Assembly: GCF_007751035.1 (NCBI RefSeq) | Contig: NZ_CP036433.1 | Span: 3,515,001 to 3,579,000 of the forward strand | Reading direction: 5' to 3' | Length of the DNA stretch: 64,000 bases | Origin: Lignipirellula cremea | Lineage (GTDB): Bacteria > Planctomycetota > Planctomycetia > Pirellulales > Pirellulaceae | Shown here: in pieces, positions 9,743-18,465 of the stretch | How positions within the stretch are numbered: position 1 is the stretch's first letter | How the letters are laid out: every line of letters begins with the position of its first letter | Made by a program: the position numbers and the translations under genes | The notes under the pieces: generated by a model | What the model saw: the letters and a program-made list of their open reading frames with translations, nothing else | Told to the model about the DNA's origin: nothing | The model's database searches: none

Positions 9743-10831
9743 TCAAACCTGCAGCGGTTCTCGCTCCTGTACCATGGCGGCGGCGGTTTCGCACAGGCGG
9801 TCCCCCTGCTTTTCCTCCCATTCGGCTTTCCAGGCCTGGGCGGCCGCGTAGCCTTCGTCCCAGTAGCCGATCGCTAGCGCTCGGTCCCGCCAGGCGGCGA
9901 ACCGGGGCATCCAGCGAAGAAATGCCAGGGCCGCATCGTAGCTGCGGAAGCGATCCGCGATCCGCAAACCAGCGATATCCAGGCTGGCCGTCCAGTCGCC
10001 TGCCGTCGGTTGACGCTGCAGCAACTTCTGCGCGGTCGCCAGCAGAAAGCCGGCCAGGTCGCGGCGATCGGCCTGTTCCACCTGGAGCCAGAAATCGCCC
10101 AGCACCTGCAGCTGGGCCGCGCCAAGCCCGCGCATCGCGTCGCAGCGGGTGACGTGCCGCTTCTTCTGCTCCAATTGGATCCAGTGCTGGGCCAGTCGCG
10201 ACTGCAGGCATTCCAGCAGATACACGCCCGGCGGCGAGAACCAGACCGCCCAGCGCAGCGGCTTTTCCTGGCCGTGGCGGGGAGCATCGTCGTCGTTTGG
10301 TTCGTCGTTTTCGAACAGATCGGCGAACTGACCAGGAAACGCCAGTCGACATAAGGCGTGTTGCTGCACTGCTTGCTGCCGGCGCAAGGCGTCGCCGACG
10401 GCCGTTTCCTGGAACGCTTCCATCGCCAGGAACAGGAGCAGTTCGTCCCCGCTTTGCGGCGTTCCACTCGGTCGCCAGCGCCACTGGGCGTCGCCCAGGT
10501 TCCCGCCGGTCAACGCCATGAGCAGTTGCAATGAGTAGCCGGAAAAAGCAAGGCCCAGGTTCTGCGGCGGCTGGCATTCCCAGATCCGGCCCGTTTGGAC
10601 TTTGTCGCCGCGCAATCGTTTCTCCTTTCGCCAGCCGCCGGTGTGCGCCAGCAGACGCACGACTCCTTTATTGAGCGTGTCGGAAAGCAGGTCGATCGCC
10701 TCTCGCGATAAGCCGGCCGGAGTCGGACAGGAACGCAGCAGCAACGGCAGCACGGTATCGACCGGCGCTCGCTGCAGCACGGCGTGCGTGATATGCATCA
10801 GGTTCGCTTCGAAGCGAGTCAGCGAGAGCAT
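9743..10831 (-). CDS. Uncharacterised protein downstream of a radical-SAM activase-like gene
   Basis: I do not recognise a family for this 362-residue protein. It has no signal peptide, no membrane segment and no obvious catalytic motif. It is rich in Trp, Gln, Leu and Ala and appears mostly helical, for example in the segments WECQPPQNLGLAFSGYSLQL and FRSYDAALAFLRWMPRF. The start is taken at the ATG at 10831, which begins MLSLTRFEANLMH and lies 49 bases after the stop of the radical-SAM gene on the same strand. The two genes are probably co-transcribed. A possible reading is an accessory or substrate protein of the activase, but that rests on proximity only. Confidence 0.6.
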   Translation of the reverse strand: MLSLTRFEANLMHITHAVLQRAPVDTVLPLLLRSCPTPAGLSREAIDLLSDTLNKGVVRLLAHTGGWRKEKRLRGDKVQTGRIWECQPPQNLGLAFSGYSLQLLMALTGGNLGDAQWRWRPSGTPQSGDELLLFLAMEAFQETAVGDALRRQQAVQQHALCRLAFPGQFADLFENDEPNDDDAPRHGQEKPLRWAVWFSPPGVYLLECLQSRLAQHWIQLEQKKRHVTRCDAMRGLGAAQLQVLGDFWLQVEQADRRDLAGFLLATAQKLLQRQPTAGDWTASLDIAGLRIADRFRSYDAALAFLRWMPRFAAWRDRALAIGYWDEGYAAAQAWKAEWEEKQGDRLCETAAAMVQEREPLQV

Positions 10832-10880
10832 CGACCGGATCCGGGAAGAGGGACAAACTGCCAGGGACGATTGGTCCGAC

Positions 10881-11537
10881 TCATGGCGTACGATCCGGGG
10901 TCGAACGATGGACCGGCAGACGCTTCCACATGCCGACCGCCTGGGCGGCGGGAAAACCATTCACCGTGACTTCTGATCCCTGCAGGCGAATCTCCAGCGT
11001 GTTCGGCTGTCGCCACTGCGGATCGTCGGGTTGGTAGCGATCGCTGAGAAAGTGGATGCGCTGGTTCGCAGAGCCGATCCACCGCCGTGACGATTCCGGC
11101 AGCTCTTTTTCATAGGGGCCGTCGACCAGCAGGTCGGTATGCGCCAGCAGCAACTGCGTGTGCGGATCCGGGCTCGCCTGCAGCTCTTCGAACTGATAGC
11201 CGCTGAAAATCATCAGCGTCAGACCGCGCTGGCGGACGGCGACCGCCAAAGGCGCCGCGGCTTCCGCATGGGCGAACGGTTCGCCGCCCAGCAGCGTGAC
11301 GCCTTCGACATGGTCCCGCTCGACCGCCGCGTCCAATTGTTTCAGTAACGCATGCAGCCGCATCGGCTGGCCGCCAGTAAACGGCAACATCTCCGGATTG
11401 CAACATCCGGGGCAACGCAAAGGGCAGCCCTGCAGCCAGAGGGCAAAGCGGATGCCGGGTCCTTCGGCCGCGGTTGCTGGCGCCAGCTGCGCAACGGGCA
11501 ACAGGGGATCGTCAGGTAGAAGCGGCGGTGTGGTCAT
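10881..11537 (-). CDS. Single-cluster radical SAM protein, NrdG-like activase
   Basis: A 218-residue protein with the radical-SAM cluster motif CX3CX2C, seen as CPLRCPGC at about residues 41-48. It is followed by the GGEPF motif that binds the amino group of S-adenosylmethionine. Size and layout match the small activating proteins typified by NrdG (anaerobic ribonucleotide reductase activase) and QueE-like proteins. No glycyl-radical enzyme such as NrdD is next to it, so the NrdG role is not supported here. The start ATG at 11537 gives MTTPPLLPDDP. It lies upstream of an unknown gene on the same strand, which may be its partner. Confidence 0.72.
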   Translation of the reverse strand: MTTPPLLPDDPLLPVAQLAPATAAEGPGIRFALWLQGCPLRCPGCCNPEMLPFTGGQPMRLHALLKQLDAAVERDHVEGVTLLGGEPFAHAEAAAPLAVAVRQRGLTLMIFSGYQFEELQASPDPHTQLLLAHTDLLVDGPYEKELPESSRRWIGSANQRIHFLSDRYQPDDPQWRQPNTLEIRLQGSEVTVNGFPAAQAVGMWKRLPVHRSTPDRTP

Positions 11538-11829
11538 GATTTCATTATGGAGGACGATTGGCGCCGTCGATACCGAGAAGGGTCGATACCTGCGATTATA
11601 GGCGAATGTCCTGGGCCAGGGCAGCTTTTCCAGCGAGATGGCCGGCTGATGCGGATTGTGGGCCGACATTGCAGCTGCACAGTCAGCTTGGCTTTTTGCC
11701 GCAATCTCTCTCCGGAATCCGGCACTGCAATCGGTTGCGATTGGATTGTCGGCCGAAATGGTCGATAATGGAAAGAAGGCAGCCCGGCACTCGCCGGACG
11801 GCTACCTGGCCACAGCGGAAGGCAGAGCC

Positions 11830-12747
11830 ATGAGTTCAGAAACGGCGTTACTGCAGGCGGTGCTAGCTCATCCGCTCGACGGCGATGTTCGCTGCATCTA
11901 CGCCGACTGGCTGGAAGATCGCGGCGATCCGCGGGGCGAATTCCTGCGGGTGCAGTCCGCCCTGGCCCATCCACCAGAAAACTACGAAGCGCGGGTGGCC
12001 CTGCACATTCGGGATCGCCAGCTGCGCGAGACGATCGAGCTCGCCTGGATCCGGCAACTTGGTTACGCCGATACGCCGACGCCGCTGGTCGATCTGCAGG
12101 TGCCGCGGCGCGTGATCGATCTGTTGTCGGTGCTGGCGGCCGTGAATCACCAGGCGACGCCCCTGCTGCAGCGCGGCGAAGAACTGGTGGTCGCGCTGGC
12201 GGAGCCCAGCGCCGGCGCAGTGCGCGAGTTGCGGCAGGAAACGGGCTGCCGGATCACGACAACTCCGGTCTGGGAGAACGAAGCGGCCGATGCTGCGGCG
12301 GCCTATTATGCCGCCTGGCCGCCGGGCGGGGGCGGCGCGCCGGTGGTCGTCGCCGCGGCGGTGGAAACGTCGGAAGCTCTGCGGACCTCGACGCTGGCCA
12401 GTGAATGGCTCCGCACGCTGCTGCGCGAAGCCCTCCGGCAGGGGGCTGATCTGATTAGCCTGGAACCGCTGGACCGGGCGTTTCGCATTCGCTTCCAGTG
12501 CCAGGGCGTGTGGCGTGAATTTGATACGCCGCCGCCGCAGATCGGCTACAACCTGACGGCCGAGGTCAAGCGTCTGGCGAACCTCGAAGTCGACGACAGC
12601 AGCACGCCGCACAGGGGAGAAATCGAGATGCTGCTCGACAAACGGCCGTTGCGGATGCAGGTTGAGACGCTGCCCACCGCCGGAGGTGAGCGCGTGCGGA
12701 TTCATCCCACCAGGACGCGACTGCTCAACGAAGCGGAGCAGGCGTAA
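11830..12747 (+). CDS. TIGR02996 domain fused to MshEN and the N-terminal part of a GspE/PilB protein, no ATPase core
   Basis: A 305-residue protein in three parts. Residues about 1-50 match the repeat-companion domain TIGR02996 (IYADWLEDRGDPRGEFLRVQ). Residues about 78-160 match an MshEN/GspE-N module (VVALAEPSAGAVRELRQETG). Residues about 185-300 match the N-terminal domain of type II/IV secretion ATPases (GADLISLEPLDRAFRIRFQ, then a segment resembling the usual RV-LPT-GER pattern, QVETLPTAGGERVRI). The protein ends exactly where the Walker A ATPase core should begin, so it cannot be a motor. It may be a nucleotide-sensing or pilus-associated adaptor. The start has a good ribosome binding site (GGAAGG, ending at 11822). 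Confidence 0.72.
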   Translation: MSSETALLQAVLAHPLDGDVRCIYADWLEDRGDPRGEFLRVQSALAHPPENYEARVALHIRDRQLRETIELAWIRQLGYADTPTPLVDLQVPRRVIDLLSVLAAVNHQATPLLQRGEELVVALAEPSAGAVRELRQETGCRITTTPVWENEAADAAAAYYAAWPPGGGGAPVVVAAAVETSEALRTSTLASEWLRTLLREALRQGADLISLEPLDRAFRIRFQCQGVWREFDTPPPQIGYNLTAEVKRLANLEVDDSSTPHRGEIEMLLDKRPLRMQVETLPTAGGERVRIHPTRTRLLNEAEQA

Positions 12748-12856
12748 AAGGCGACCGGGGAATCGCTGGCGACTGGAGATGCGTTGCCGGCAGAGAAGAG
12801 AGAACCGCAGCCACAGGAGCCAGCCAACAGAGACGACTCCTCGACCACCGACTGCT

Positions 12857-13177
12857 TTATTCTTCGATGATCTCTTCTTTGATCTTCTGCACAAAGTGCG
12901 GCGACTTGCCCGCCTTGTTGAGCTCTTCCGCTTTTTTCATGGCGTGCTTCTTCTGATTGAAGTCAAAACGCGCCACAAGCTTCAGCGACTGGTTAAACAC
13001 GCCCCAGTACAACCGCTTGGGAATGTCGACCTGCGTTTTCGAGCGAGATTTCCGCTTGGCGGCCTTTTTTTTCTTTTTCGGCGTTACCGTCGTGTCTTGC
13101 TCTTTGGCAGCTTCCGCCGCTTCGGCAGCATCGTTCTCTGCACGTAACGCGATACGGCTTATTACTTTACGACCCAT
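12857..13177 (-). CDS. Small Lys-rich conserved-looking protein
   Basis: A 106-residue basic protein. Residues about 32-50 are a Lys/Arg-rich tract (PKKKKKAAKRKSRSKTQ) that could bind nucleic acid or ribosomes. The C-terminal half (KRLYWGVFNQSLKLVARFDF and then a Lys/Glu-rich helix) looks folded. No cysteine pairs, signal peptide or membrane segment are visible. I do not recognise the family with confidence. The gene is convergent with the secretion-ATPase-like gene, about 110 bases away. The start ATG at 13177 has only a weak ribosome binding site. Confidence 0.65.
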   Translation of the reverse strand: MGRKVISRIALRAENDAAEAAEAAKEQDTTVTPKKKKKAAKRKSRSKTQVDIPKRLYWGVFNQSLKLVARFDFNQKKHAMKKAEELNKAGKSPHFVQKIKEEIIEE

Positions 13178-13566
13178 AAGATTCCGTGGGGTGAAAGATG
13201 AGCGAAAACCGCCAATTTGCCTTTCAAACTCTCGATCGCTTCACGCTCCAAAACGGAAATTGTAGCCGATTTCTCCCAAGGGCGCCAGTTGCCCCCCGCA
13301 GGACCTTTTGATGCCCGATCCCAAGCCGTAGAGACCGACTCCCTGCGCGGGCAAGGCGTCGATCAGGAAATTCGTCAAACGAAGCGAGGGGAAACGCAGC
13401 AAAATGAGTTGTCGCATGCCGGTGCAGGCATTAATTTGGGGGGATACTTTCGGGCAAGGGCAGAGCCGGAACGACGGAACAGCAGGCGTCCTGGCGCAGG
13501 CCGCCGAGAATTTCTGCGAGTGCGTGTGTTTTTGTCGATTTCAGGTTGCAGGAGCTTTGCTTTCTG

Positions 13567-14472
13567 ATGAGTAATTCCCTTTCTTGCCCGCGCTGCCATA
13601 TTCCGATCGCCCAGCTACCCTTGACGAAGCCGGTGGTTTGCCCCCAGTGCAAGCAGACGTACGTCGCCAACTCCCAGGCCCCGCCTCAGGGCAAACCCCA
13701 GTCCCGGCCGCCTGCACCGCAGAAGCCGGCGCCGCAGCCAGCGTACCAGGGACCGCCTTCTCCGACGACTTACCCGGGACCGCCGTCGACTCCTTCGGCC
13801 TTCCCGGATCCGCTGTCGTCCGCTTCGGCCTACCAGGGACCGCAGTCGTATGGCCACTCGAGCCCCCGATCGGCAGCCAGGAGCTCGACGAATCCCCTGG
13901 ACCTGTTTGACTTTTCGTTCAAACGCTATCTTACGCCCTGGATCGTGAAAGTGCTCTGGGTGCTGGCGCTCCTCGGCACCGCATTCTGGATCGTGATGAT
14001 CTGCCTGATGGCGGTGGGAGTGGGGCTGCCCGCGCTGCTGAGCGCCCTACCGGGCGTACCCAACATTGGCGCGGAGCGGGCGCTTGTCCGTTCGAGCGAA
14101 CGACTGAACAAAGTCCTGACGCAAACCGTTCCCCGCGCCGCGTGGACTGGCGCGGCGGCGAACCGGCCGGCGCCTGAATCCATGCTCGCATGGCAGACGA
14201 GATCCCCTTTTGACTCACATCGGCCCAGTTCGCCCTTCCAATCGCCTTTCCCGAATCCAACCAGATCGCCATTCATCGATTCGCCGAAGTCGACGTCGAC
14301 AGGCGGGGGCATCCTCGCCGCCATTGTCATGGTGATTTGGGTCGGCCTGATGATTGCCGTCGCGTTTATTTACCTGCTGATGATTCGCATGTTTTTGGAA
14401 ACGCTGACGGTCGTGTTCAACATCGCCAATACATTGACCTCCATCGAGCAGAACCTTCGCAACCGCATGTAA
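13567..14472 (+). CDS. Zinc-ribbon membrane protein with DUF4282 domain
   Basis: A 301-residue protein. The N-terminus is a zinc ribbon with two CxxC pairs (CPRC and CPQC). A Pro/Gln/Tyr-rich linker follows (residues about 40-115) with repeated YQGP/YPGP units. The core matches DUF4282: LFDFSFKRYLTPWIVKVLW leads into a first membrane segment, and a second membrane segment lies near residues 245-275, ending in FNIANTLTSIEQNLRN. A long Ser/Pro-rich loop separates the two membrane helices, longer than is usual for the family. The DUF4282 role is unknown. The start ATG at 13567 begins MSNSLSCPRC; an in-frame ATG 21 bases upstream is less likely. Confidence 0.78.
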   Translation: MSNSLSCPRCHIPIAQLPLTKPVVCPQCKQTYVANSQAPPQGKPQSRPPAPQKPAPQPAYQGPPSPTTYPGPPSTPSAFPDPLSSASAYQGPQSYGHSSPRSAARSSTNPLDLFDFSFKRYLTPWIVKVLWVLALLGTAFWIVMICLMAVGVGLPALLSALPGVPNIGAERALVRSSERLNKVLTQTVPRAAWTGAAANRPAPESMLAWQTRSPFDSHRPSSPFQSPFPNPTRSPFIDSPKSTSTGGGILAAIVMVIWVGLMIAVAFIYLLMIRMFLETLTVVFNIANTLTSIEQNLRNRM

Positions 14473-14512
14473 GGATCGCCGCGCCCCCTTGCAAAAATTG
14501 GATGCCCCAACG

Positions 14513-15508
14513 ATGTACCGCGAACTGGTCGAAATCGCGTCGGGTTTGCCTGAGATCGAGCCGTTCGATCCGACCGACCAGGATGCGATCGGCGAGGCAA
14601 GGGCGTTGCTCGAACGTATCTATCCTGTCCTGGAGGCGACCCGAAAAATCGCGTTTCCAAAATGCGCCGTGCCGGTCGAGTACCGGCCGGATTTCTTTGC
14701 CGACCACATGGAGGACAACCGGCGCCTGCGGAACCTGGCCCGGGCGTTGGTGTTTGCTGCGGATGTGGCTGCCCTCCAGGGCGAATACTCATACGTGGCT
14801 CAATTTGGGATCGCCCTGCTGGACCTGGCGAACGCGGTTCGCCGCGGCGGTCTGGTCGTGGATCACCTGGTGGCGAACGCCATTTTGGGGTGCGGCGTGG
14901 GCTGCCTGCGGTCGGTGCGCACGCACTTCGGGGAACCGGTCCGTCGTGATTTGTTGGCGGCGCTCGGTCGCCAGGAAGAAGAACGCGAACCGCTGGCCGG
15001 GATCGCGGCGCGCGACGCGAAATGGGAAGCCGAGTCGGGCTACGAGGAGGAGGGCAGGAAGCTGTCCGAAGAGGACTGGCTCGACCCCGACAGTGATTTG
15101 CCGATCGAGGATCAGCAGGCCCTGCTGCAGCTGGTCAATGACTTCGGCAAGCAGCCTGAATCGGCAAGGCTCGCCCTGCACGCGGAACAGGAGCGGCATG
15201 CCTTAGCCCTTCCCCGTCTCCTGGCGATCGACCTGGCGATCCGCTGCTGGAAGGATCGCCACGGCCAGTATCCCGGCGCGCTCGCGGACCTCGCCCCCGA
15301 CGTCCTGCCGGCAGTTCCCCTCGATCCGTTCACCAGCGCCGAATTCCTGTATCGTCCGTCAGACGCTTCCTTCGCGCTTTACAGCCCCGGCCCCGACCAG
15401 ACGGACAGCGGCGGAAATTTCGGCCCCTGGCCCGCCGTTTCCGCCGGCGGCTACGACCTGGGCCTTGATGCTGAGGATTACAGGTCGGCCTGGCGCGCCG
15501 TTCCCTGA
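14513..15508 (+). CDS. Uncharacterised protein with a C-terminal pilin/GspG-like cap motif
   Basis: About 331 residues, unrecognised. The body is helical and acidic with no signal peptide. The last 90 residues (RHGQYPGALADLAP, then a PLDPFTSAEFLYR segment and LYSPGPDQTDSGG) resemble the C-terminal portion found in many planctomycete proteins and in GspG-type pseudopilins, where the D-P-F segment binds calcium. The usual N-terminal prepilin helix is missing. It follows the DUF4282 gene on the same strand by 40 bases and may share its transcript. A TTG at 14489 would extend the protein by eight residues. Confidence 0.68.
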   Translation: MYRELVEIASGLPEIEPFDPTDQDAIGEARALLERIYPVLEATRKIAFPKCAVPVEYRPDFFADHMEDNRRLRNLARALVFAADVAALQGEYSYVAQFGIALLDLANAVRRGGLVVDHLVANAILGCGVGCLRSVRTHFGEPVRRDLLAALGRQEEEREPLAGIAARDAKWEAESGYEEEGRKLSEEDWLDPDSDLPIEDQQALLQLVNDFGKQPESARLALHAEQERHALALPRLLAIDLAIRCWKDRHGQYPGALADLAPDVLPAVPLDPFTSAEFLYRPSDASFALYSPGPDQTDSGGNFGPWPAVSAGGYDLGLDAEDYRSAWRAVP

Positions 15509-15876
15509 ACGCCCTGGCCCGCTACTCGGGCTTGGGTCAGGTCTTTGGTTGCGACTTCGGTTCTGGCGGCGTGAAGCTGCCAGCCTCGATGACGCGACCG
15601 AACGATGGCCTGCAAAAGAGTCTGGCTGGACGTCGGCTTCCCCGCCGTGAGCCGACTCGCCTGACGGGCAGGCTGGCGTGGGGCGGATAGCCGACATCGG
15701 TTAAACGTCAGCTGCTGGATGGGACACGCGGCGGGCAGTGATGCAGCCTGAATGAAAATGGATGAACCTGGTTTGACCCCTGTAAACTACAGCTTTGCAG
15801 CCTGACACGCACAGTTTACGGCGGGCCGCCTGGGCGACCCGCCGCTGGGGAAACCGCGACGACTTGCCGCGCCGCG
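15509..15876. other. Intergenic region between convergent genes, no gene seen
   Basis: About 370 bases separating the 3' ends of two convergent genes. I see a weak inverted repeat (GTAAACT at 15782-15788 and AGTTTAC at 15813-15819, with a 24-base loop) but no T-run, so I do not call it a terminator. There is no supported coding frame. Confidence 0.45.
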
Positions 15877-17178
15877 TTACTTGCCGATGCAGTACAGCAT
15901 GGTTGTGGTGCGGATGAAGAGTTGTTCCTGCGAGGCGATGATCGAGGAACGCACGCTGCCCTGGGTCGGCTTGTCGAGGGCGTTCACCTGCAGCAGCTTG
16001 CCGGTGCCGGCGTCGAATACGGCTGCTTCGCCGTCGAAGTTGAGCGCGTAGATTTTCCCGTCGCCGGCCAGCGGGGATGCTTCGTATTTGGCGCGGCCGG
16101 GCGTGTCGACGGTCCACTTCACCTTGCCCGTACGGGCTTCCACGCGGGACAGGGATTTGGAAACGTCGCTCAGGACGAAGAAGTCGCCGTCGTAAAAGGC
16201 GGGCGTCGGCACGTCGGAAGAGATCGGCCGCTCCCCTTCACTGTCCCACAGGATCGCGTCATCGTTCAGCAGGCCCGACTTGTCAACCGGCAGGGCGAAG
16301 ATCGGCTCTTTCTTGGGAGCGCAGGCCAGCACCACGCCGTCGCCAGCGATCGGCGAGGGAACCAGGCGCCAGTGGCCGATCCGCTGCGGATTCCAGGTGC
16401 CCCAGCGCCACAGCTCTTCGCCCGTTTCCGGATTGTGGCCGGTCAGGGCGTCGCCGCCGGCGATGAGAATCTGTTTGCGGCCGTTGTATTCGTACGGCAT
16501 CGGCGTGTTGAACGCTTCCAGTGATTCGGCCTGCGCCTTGCTGGGGCGAAGGACCCGCCACAGTTCGTCGCCCGTTTTGGGCTCCAGGGCCAGCAGGTAC
16601 GACGGGTTCTCTTTGCCTCCGCGACCGTTGACGGGCGTGTCCCGCTGCAGCACCTGCAGATAGAGTTTGCCGTCGTACAGCACGGGGCTGGTGCTGAACG
16701 TCCACTGGAAAGCGAACGGGCCGACGTTCTTCGACCAGAGTTCTTTCCCGTCGAAATCGAACGCCAGCATCTGGCCGTTGCCGTAGAAGAAGATGACCGT
16801 TTCTCCGTCGGTCGCAGGCGAAGGCGCCGCGTAGTTGCTGCGCGTATCGTGGGCGATGCCCTGGCCGATCGTCCGCTCCCACAGCAGCTGGCCCGACTTG
16901 CGATCCAGGCAGTACGCCTTGAGGGTCTCATTTTCCAGATCGGCGCTGCTGACAAAAACGCGATCGTCCCAGACCACCGGCGTGCCGGCGCTGGGACCCG
17001 GCAGCGGGAACTTCCAGGCGACATTCTGATCCACGCCGAACTCAGTCGGCAGGTTCTTTTCCGTGCTCGAGCCGTCAAAACGCGGGCCGCGCCATTGTCC
17101 CCAGTTCTCCGCCTGAACGACGTCCACGGCGCCAAAAACGGCGACAGTCGCCAGTGTCAGAAGCATGTTCCATTTCAT
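15877..17178 (-). CDS. PQQ-like beta-propeller repeat protein, exported
   Basis: A 433-residue protein with a signal peptide (MKWNMLLTLATVAVFGAV and on to about residue 23) followed by NWGQWRGPRFDGSS, the usual opening of planctomycete PQQ-like (WD40-like) propellers. Blade motifs recur: LDRKSGQLLWERT, FDFDGKELWSKNV, LEPKTGDELWRVL, HNPETGEELWRWG, VEARTGKVKWTVD and FDAGTGKLLQVN. There is no evidence of a quinone-binding dehydrogenase active site, so a binding or scaffolding role outside the cytoplasm is more likely than dehydrogenase activity. The ATG at 17178 is preferred because GGGGAG lies nine bases upstream; in-frame upstream sequence would spoil the signal peptide. Confidence 0.87.
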   Translation of the reverse strand: MKWNMLLTLATVAVFGAVDVVQAENWGQWRGPRFDGSSTEKNLPTEFGVDQNVAWKFPLPGPSAGTPVVWDDRVFVSSADLENETLKAYCLDRKSGQLLWERTIGQGIAHDTRSNYAAPSPATDGETVIFFYGNGQMLAFDFDGKELWSKNVGPFAFQWTFSTSPVLYDGKLYLQVLQRDTPVNGRGGKENPSYLLALEPKTGDELWRVLRPSKAQAESLEAFNTPMPYEYNGRKQILIAGGDALTGHNPETGEELWRWGTWNPQRIGHWRLVPSPIAGDGVVLACAPKKEPIFALPVDKSGLLNDDAILWDSEGERPISSDVPTPAFYDGDFFVLSDVSKSLSRVEARTGKVKWTVDTPGRAKYEASPLAGDGKIYALNFDGEAAVFDAGTGKLLQVNALDKPTQGSVRSSIIASQEQLFIRTTTMLYCIGK

Positions 17179-17471
17179 CTCGGCAAACTCCCCAGCCAGA
17201 AAACCAAAGCACAAAGAGGCGATCCTCAATCGCCCTAGTTTAATAGATGGCCGGCCCTGTCGCCATGATCGGCAAACGTGGCGGCCCGATCTTTACCCGG
17301 GCCGACGGCGACGGGGCAGGTAAATCGCTTCTTCGCAATGGCGGGCCTTTTTCGCTTTGCCAGAGCCCGCTGGTCCTGATAAGGTTGCGCTGCCCGTCGT
17401 CTTGATGCTGGCGAGGCAAGCGTCTGCGGTCGGACCGACGCCTGAATCGATTGGAATGAGGAGAAGCGAAC

Positions 17472-18230
17472 TTGGCAGAGAACGAATCGGAAACGCGACG
17501 TCTGACTTTCCGTCCCGGGATTGTCAAAGGGCTGGCTGGACTTGTCCTGTTGATCGGGGGCGCCTGGGTATTGTCACTCTCCTTGGCGACGGCCAGAACC
17601 GAACTGACGAAATGGTTCCTGATCGCCGAGGATCTCGGTAGTTCCCTGCCGGCCGGAGCCGTCGCGCTCAACGAAGCAGCCATGGCGACCAGTTACTGGC
17701 CGATCGTGGTTTTTGCGATTGCGGGCTGCTTATCCTTGATCGTCGTGCTGCGGGGAAAGACCAATGCGGTCTTTTTTGCCTGGTGCGGAATCGTGTTGCT
17801 GGTCGTCGCGGGTGTTTTCGGTTTCGCTGTCTGGCAGCTGCAGAGGCTCGATCCGTGGCTGGCAGGAGAGATGGAAGTCTCGCTGCCGCTGACGGTCGAA
17901 CGTGCGCCTGAAAGTCTCGCGGTGTTCCTTTCAGAGGAACAGCCGAGAGCCGACCGCATCCAGGCCGCACGAACGCTGCGGACGATTGGCCTGAAGCACG
18001 CCGCCGGCCTGCTTCGCGTCGACAGCACCGTGACGCGACCGCTCATTGAATTGGCGGCCGATGAGTCTGCCGATGCGGAAATGCGGTTCTTCGCGGCGTT
18101 TGCCTTGACTCGCTTTGACCACGCCAGCGACTCCGCGCGGCAAGCAATCCACAGCGCAAATCAGGCCGCGTTGCAAAGTGAAGACAGCGAATTGCGTGCG
18201 CTGGTGCGCCCCGATCCAACACTCCCGTAG
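17472..18230 (+). CDS. Membrane protein with C-terminal helical repeat region, TTG start
   Basis: A 252-residue protein with three likely membrane helices: about residues 15-38, 72-92 and 98-120. A soluble C-terminal half follows whose segments RIQAARTLRTIGLKHAAGLL and MRFFAAFALTRFDHA look like two HEAT-like repeats. The family is unknown. The first codon is TTG at 17472; a strong ribosome binding site (GAGGAGAAG) stands about five bases upstream and there is no nearby ATG, so the rare start is well supported. It is transcribed divergently from the PQQ-like gene. Confidence 0.72.
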   Translation: MAENESETRRLTFRPGIVKGLAGLVLLIGGAWVLSLSLATARTELTKWFLIAEDLGSSLPAGAVALNEAAMATSYWPIVVFAIAGCLSLIVVLRGKTNAVFFAWCGIVLLVVAGVFGFAVWQLQRLDPWLAGEMEVSLPLTVERAPESLAVFLSEEQPRADRIQAARTLRTIGLKHAAGLLRVDSTVTRPLIELAADESADAEMRFFAAFALTRFDHASDSARQAIHSANQAALQSEDSELRALVRPDPTLP

Positions 18231-18384
18231 CGCTCATTGACGACACCGCCAATCCAGGCCTGCTTTATCAGCATTCTGTTGTCTTGGCGACTTGAAGTGA
18301 GCGAATTCATCGCTATGGGGTTCTTCTCCGAGTGCCAGGTTCCGAGCAACGCCCGTCATCATCACCGCCATACGATCAAACGCA

Positions 18385-18415
18385 ATCAGCCGCAGGGCGA
18401 TAGCCCCCGGTTCCC
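18385..18415 (+). repeat. Left 31-bp inverted repeat, REP-like
   Basis: Starts ATCAGCCGCAGGGCGATAGC and runs 31 bases. It matches the right repeat (18995-19025) base for base on the opposite strand and stops matching immediately outside and inside those limits. The internal GGGC/GCCC stem has loop GATA. Confidence 0.9.
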
Positions 18416-18465
18416 TGGCATTCCCGCACGCAAACAGTAACGGCGGCGGTGAACGCCCGCCGTGT

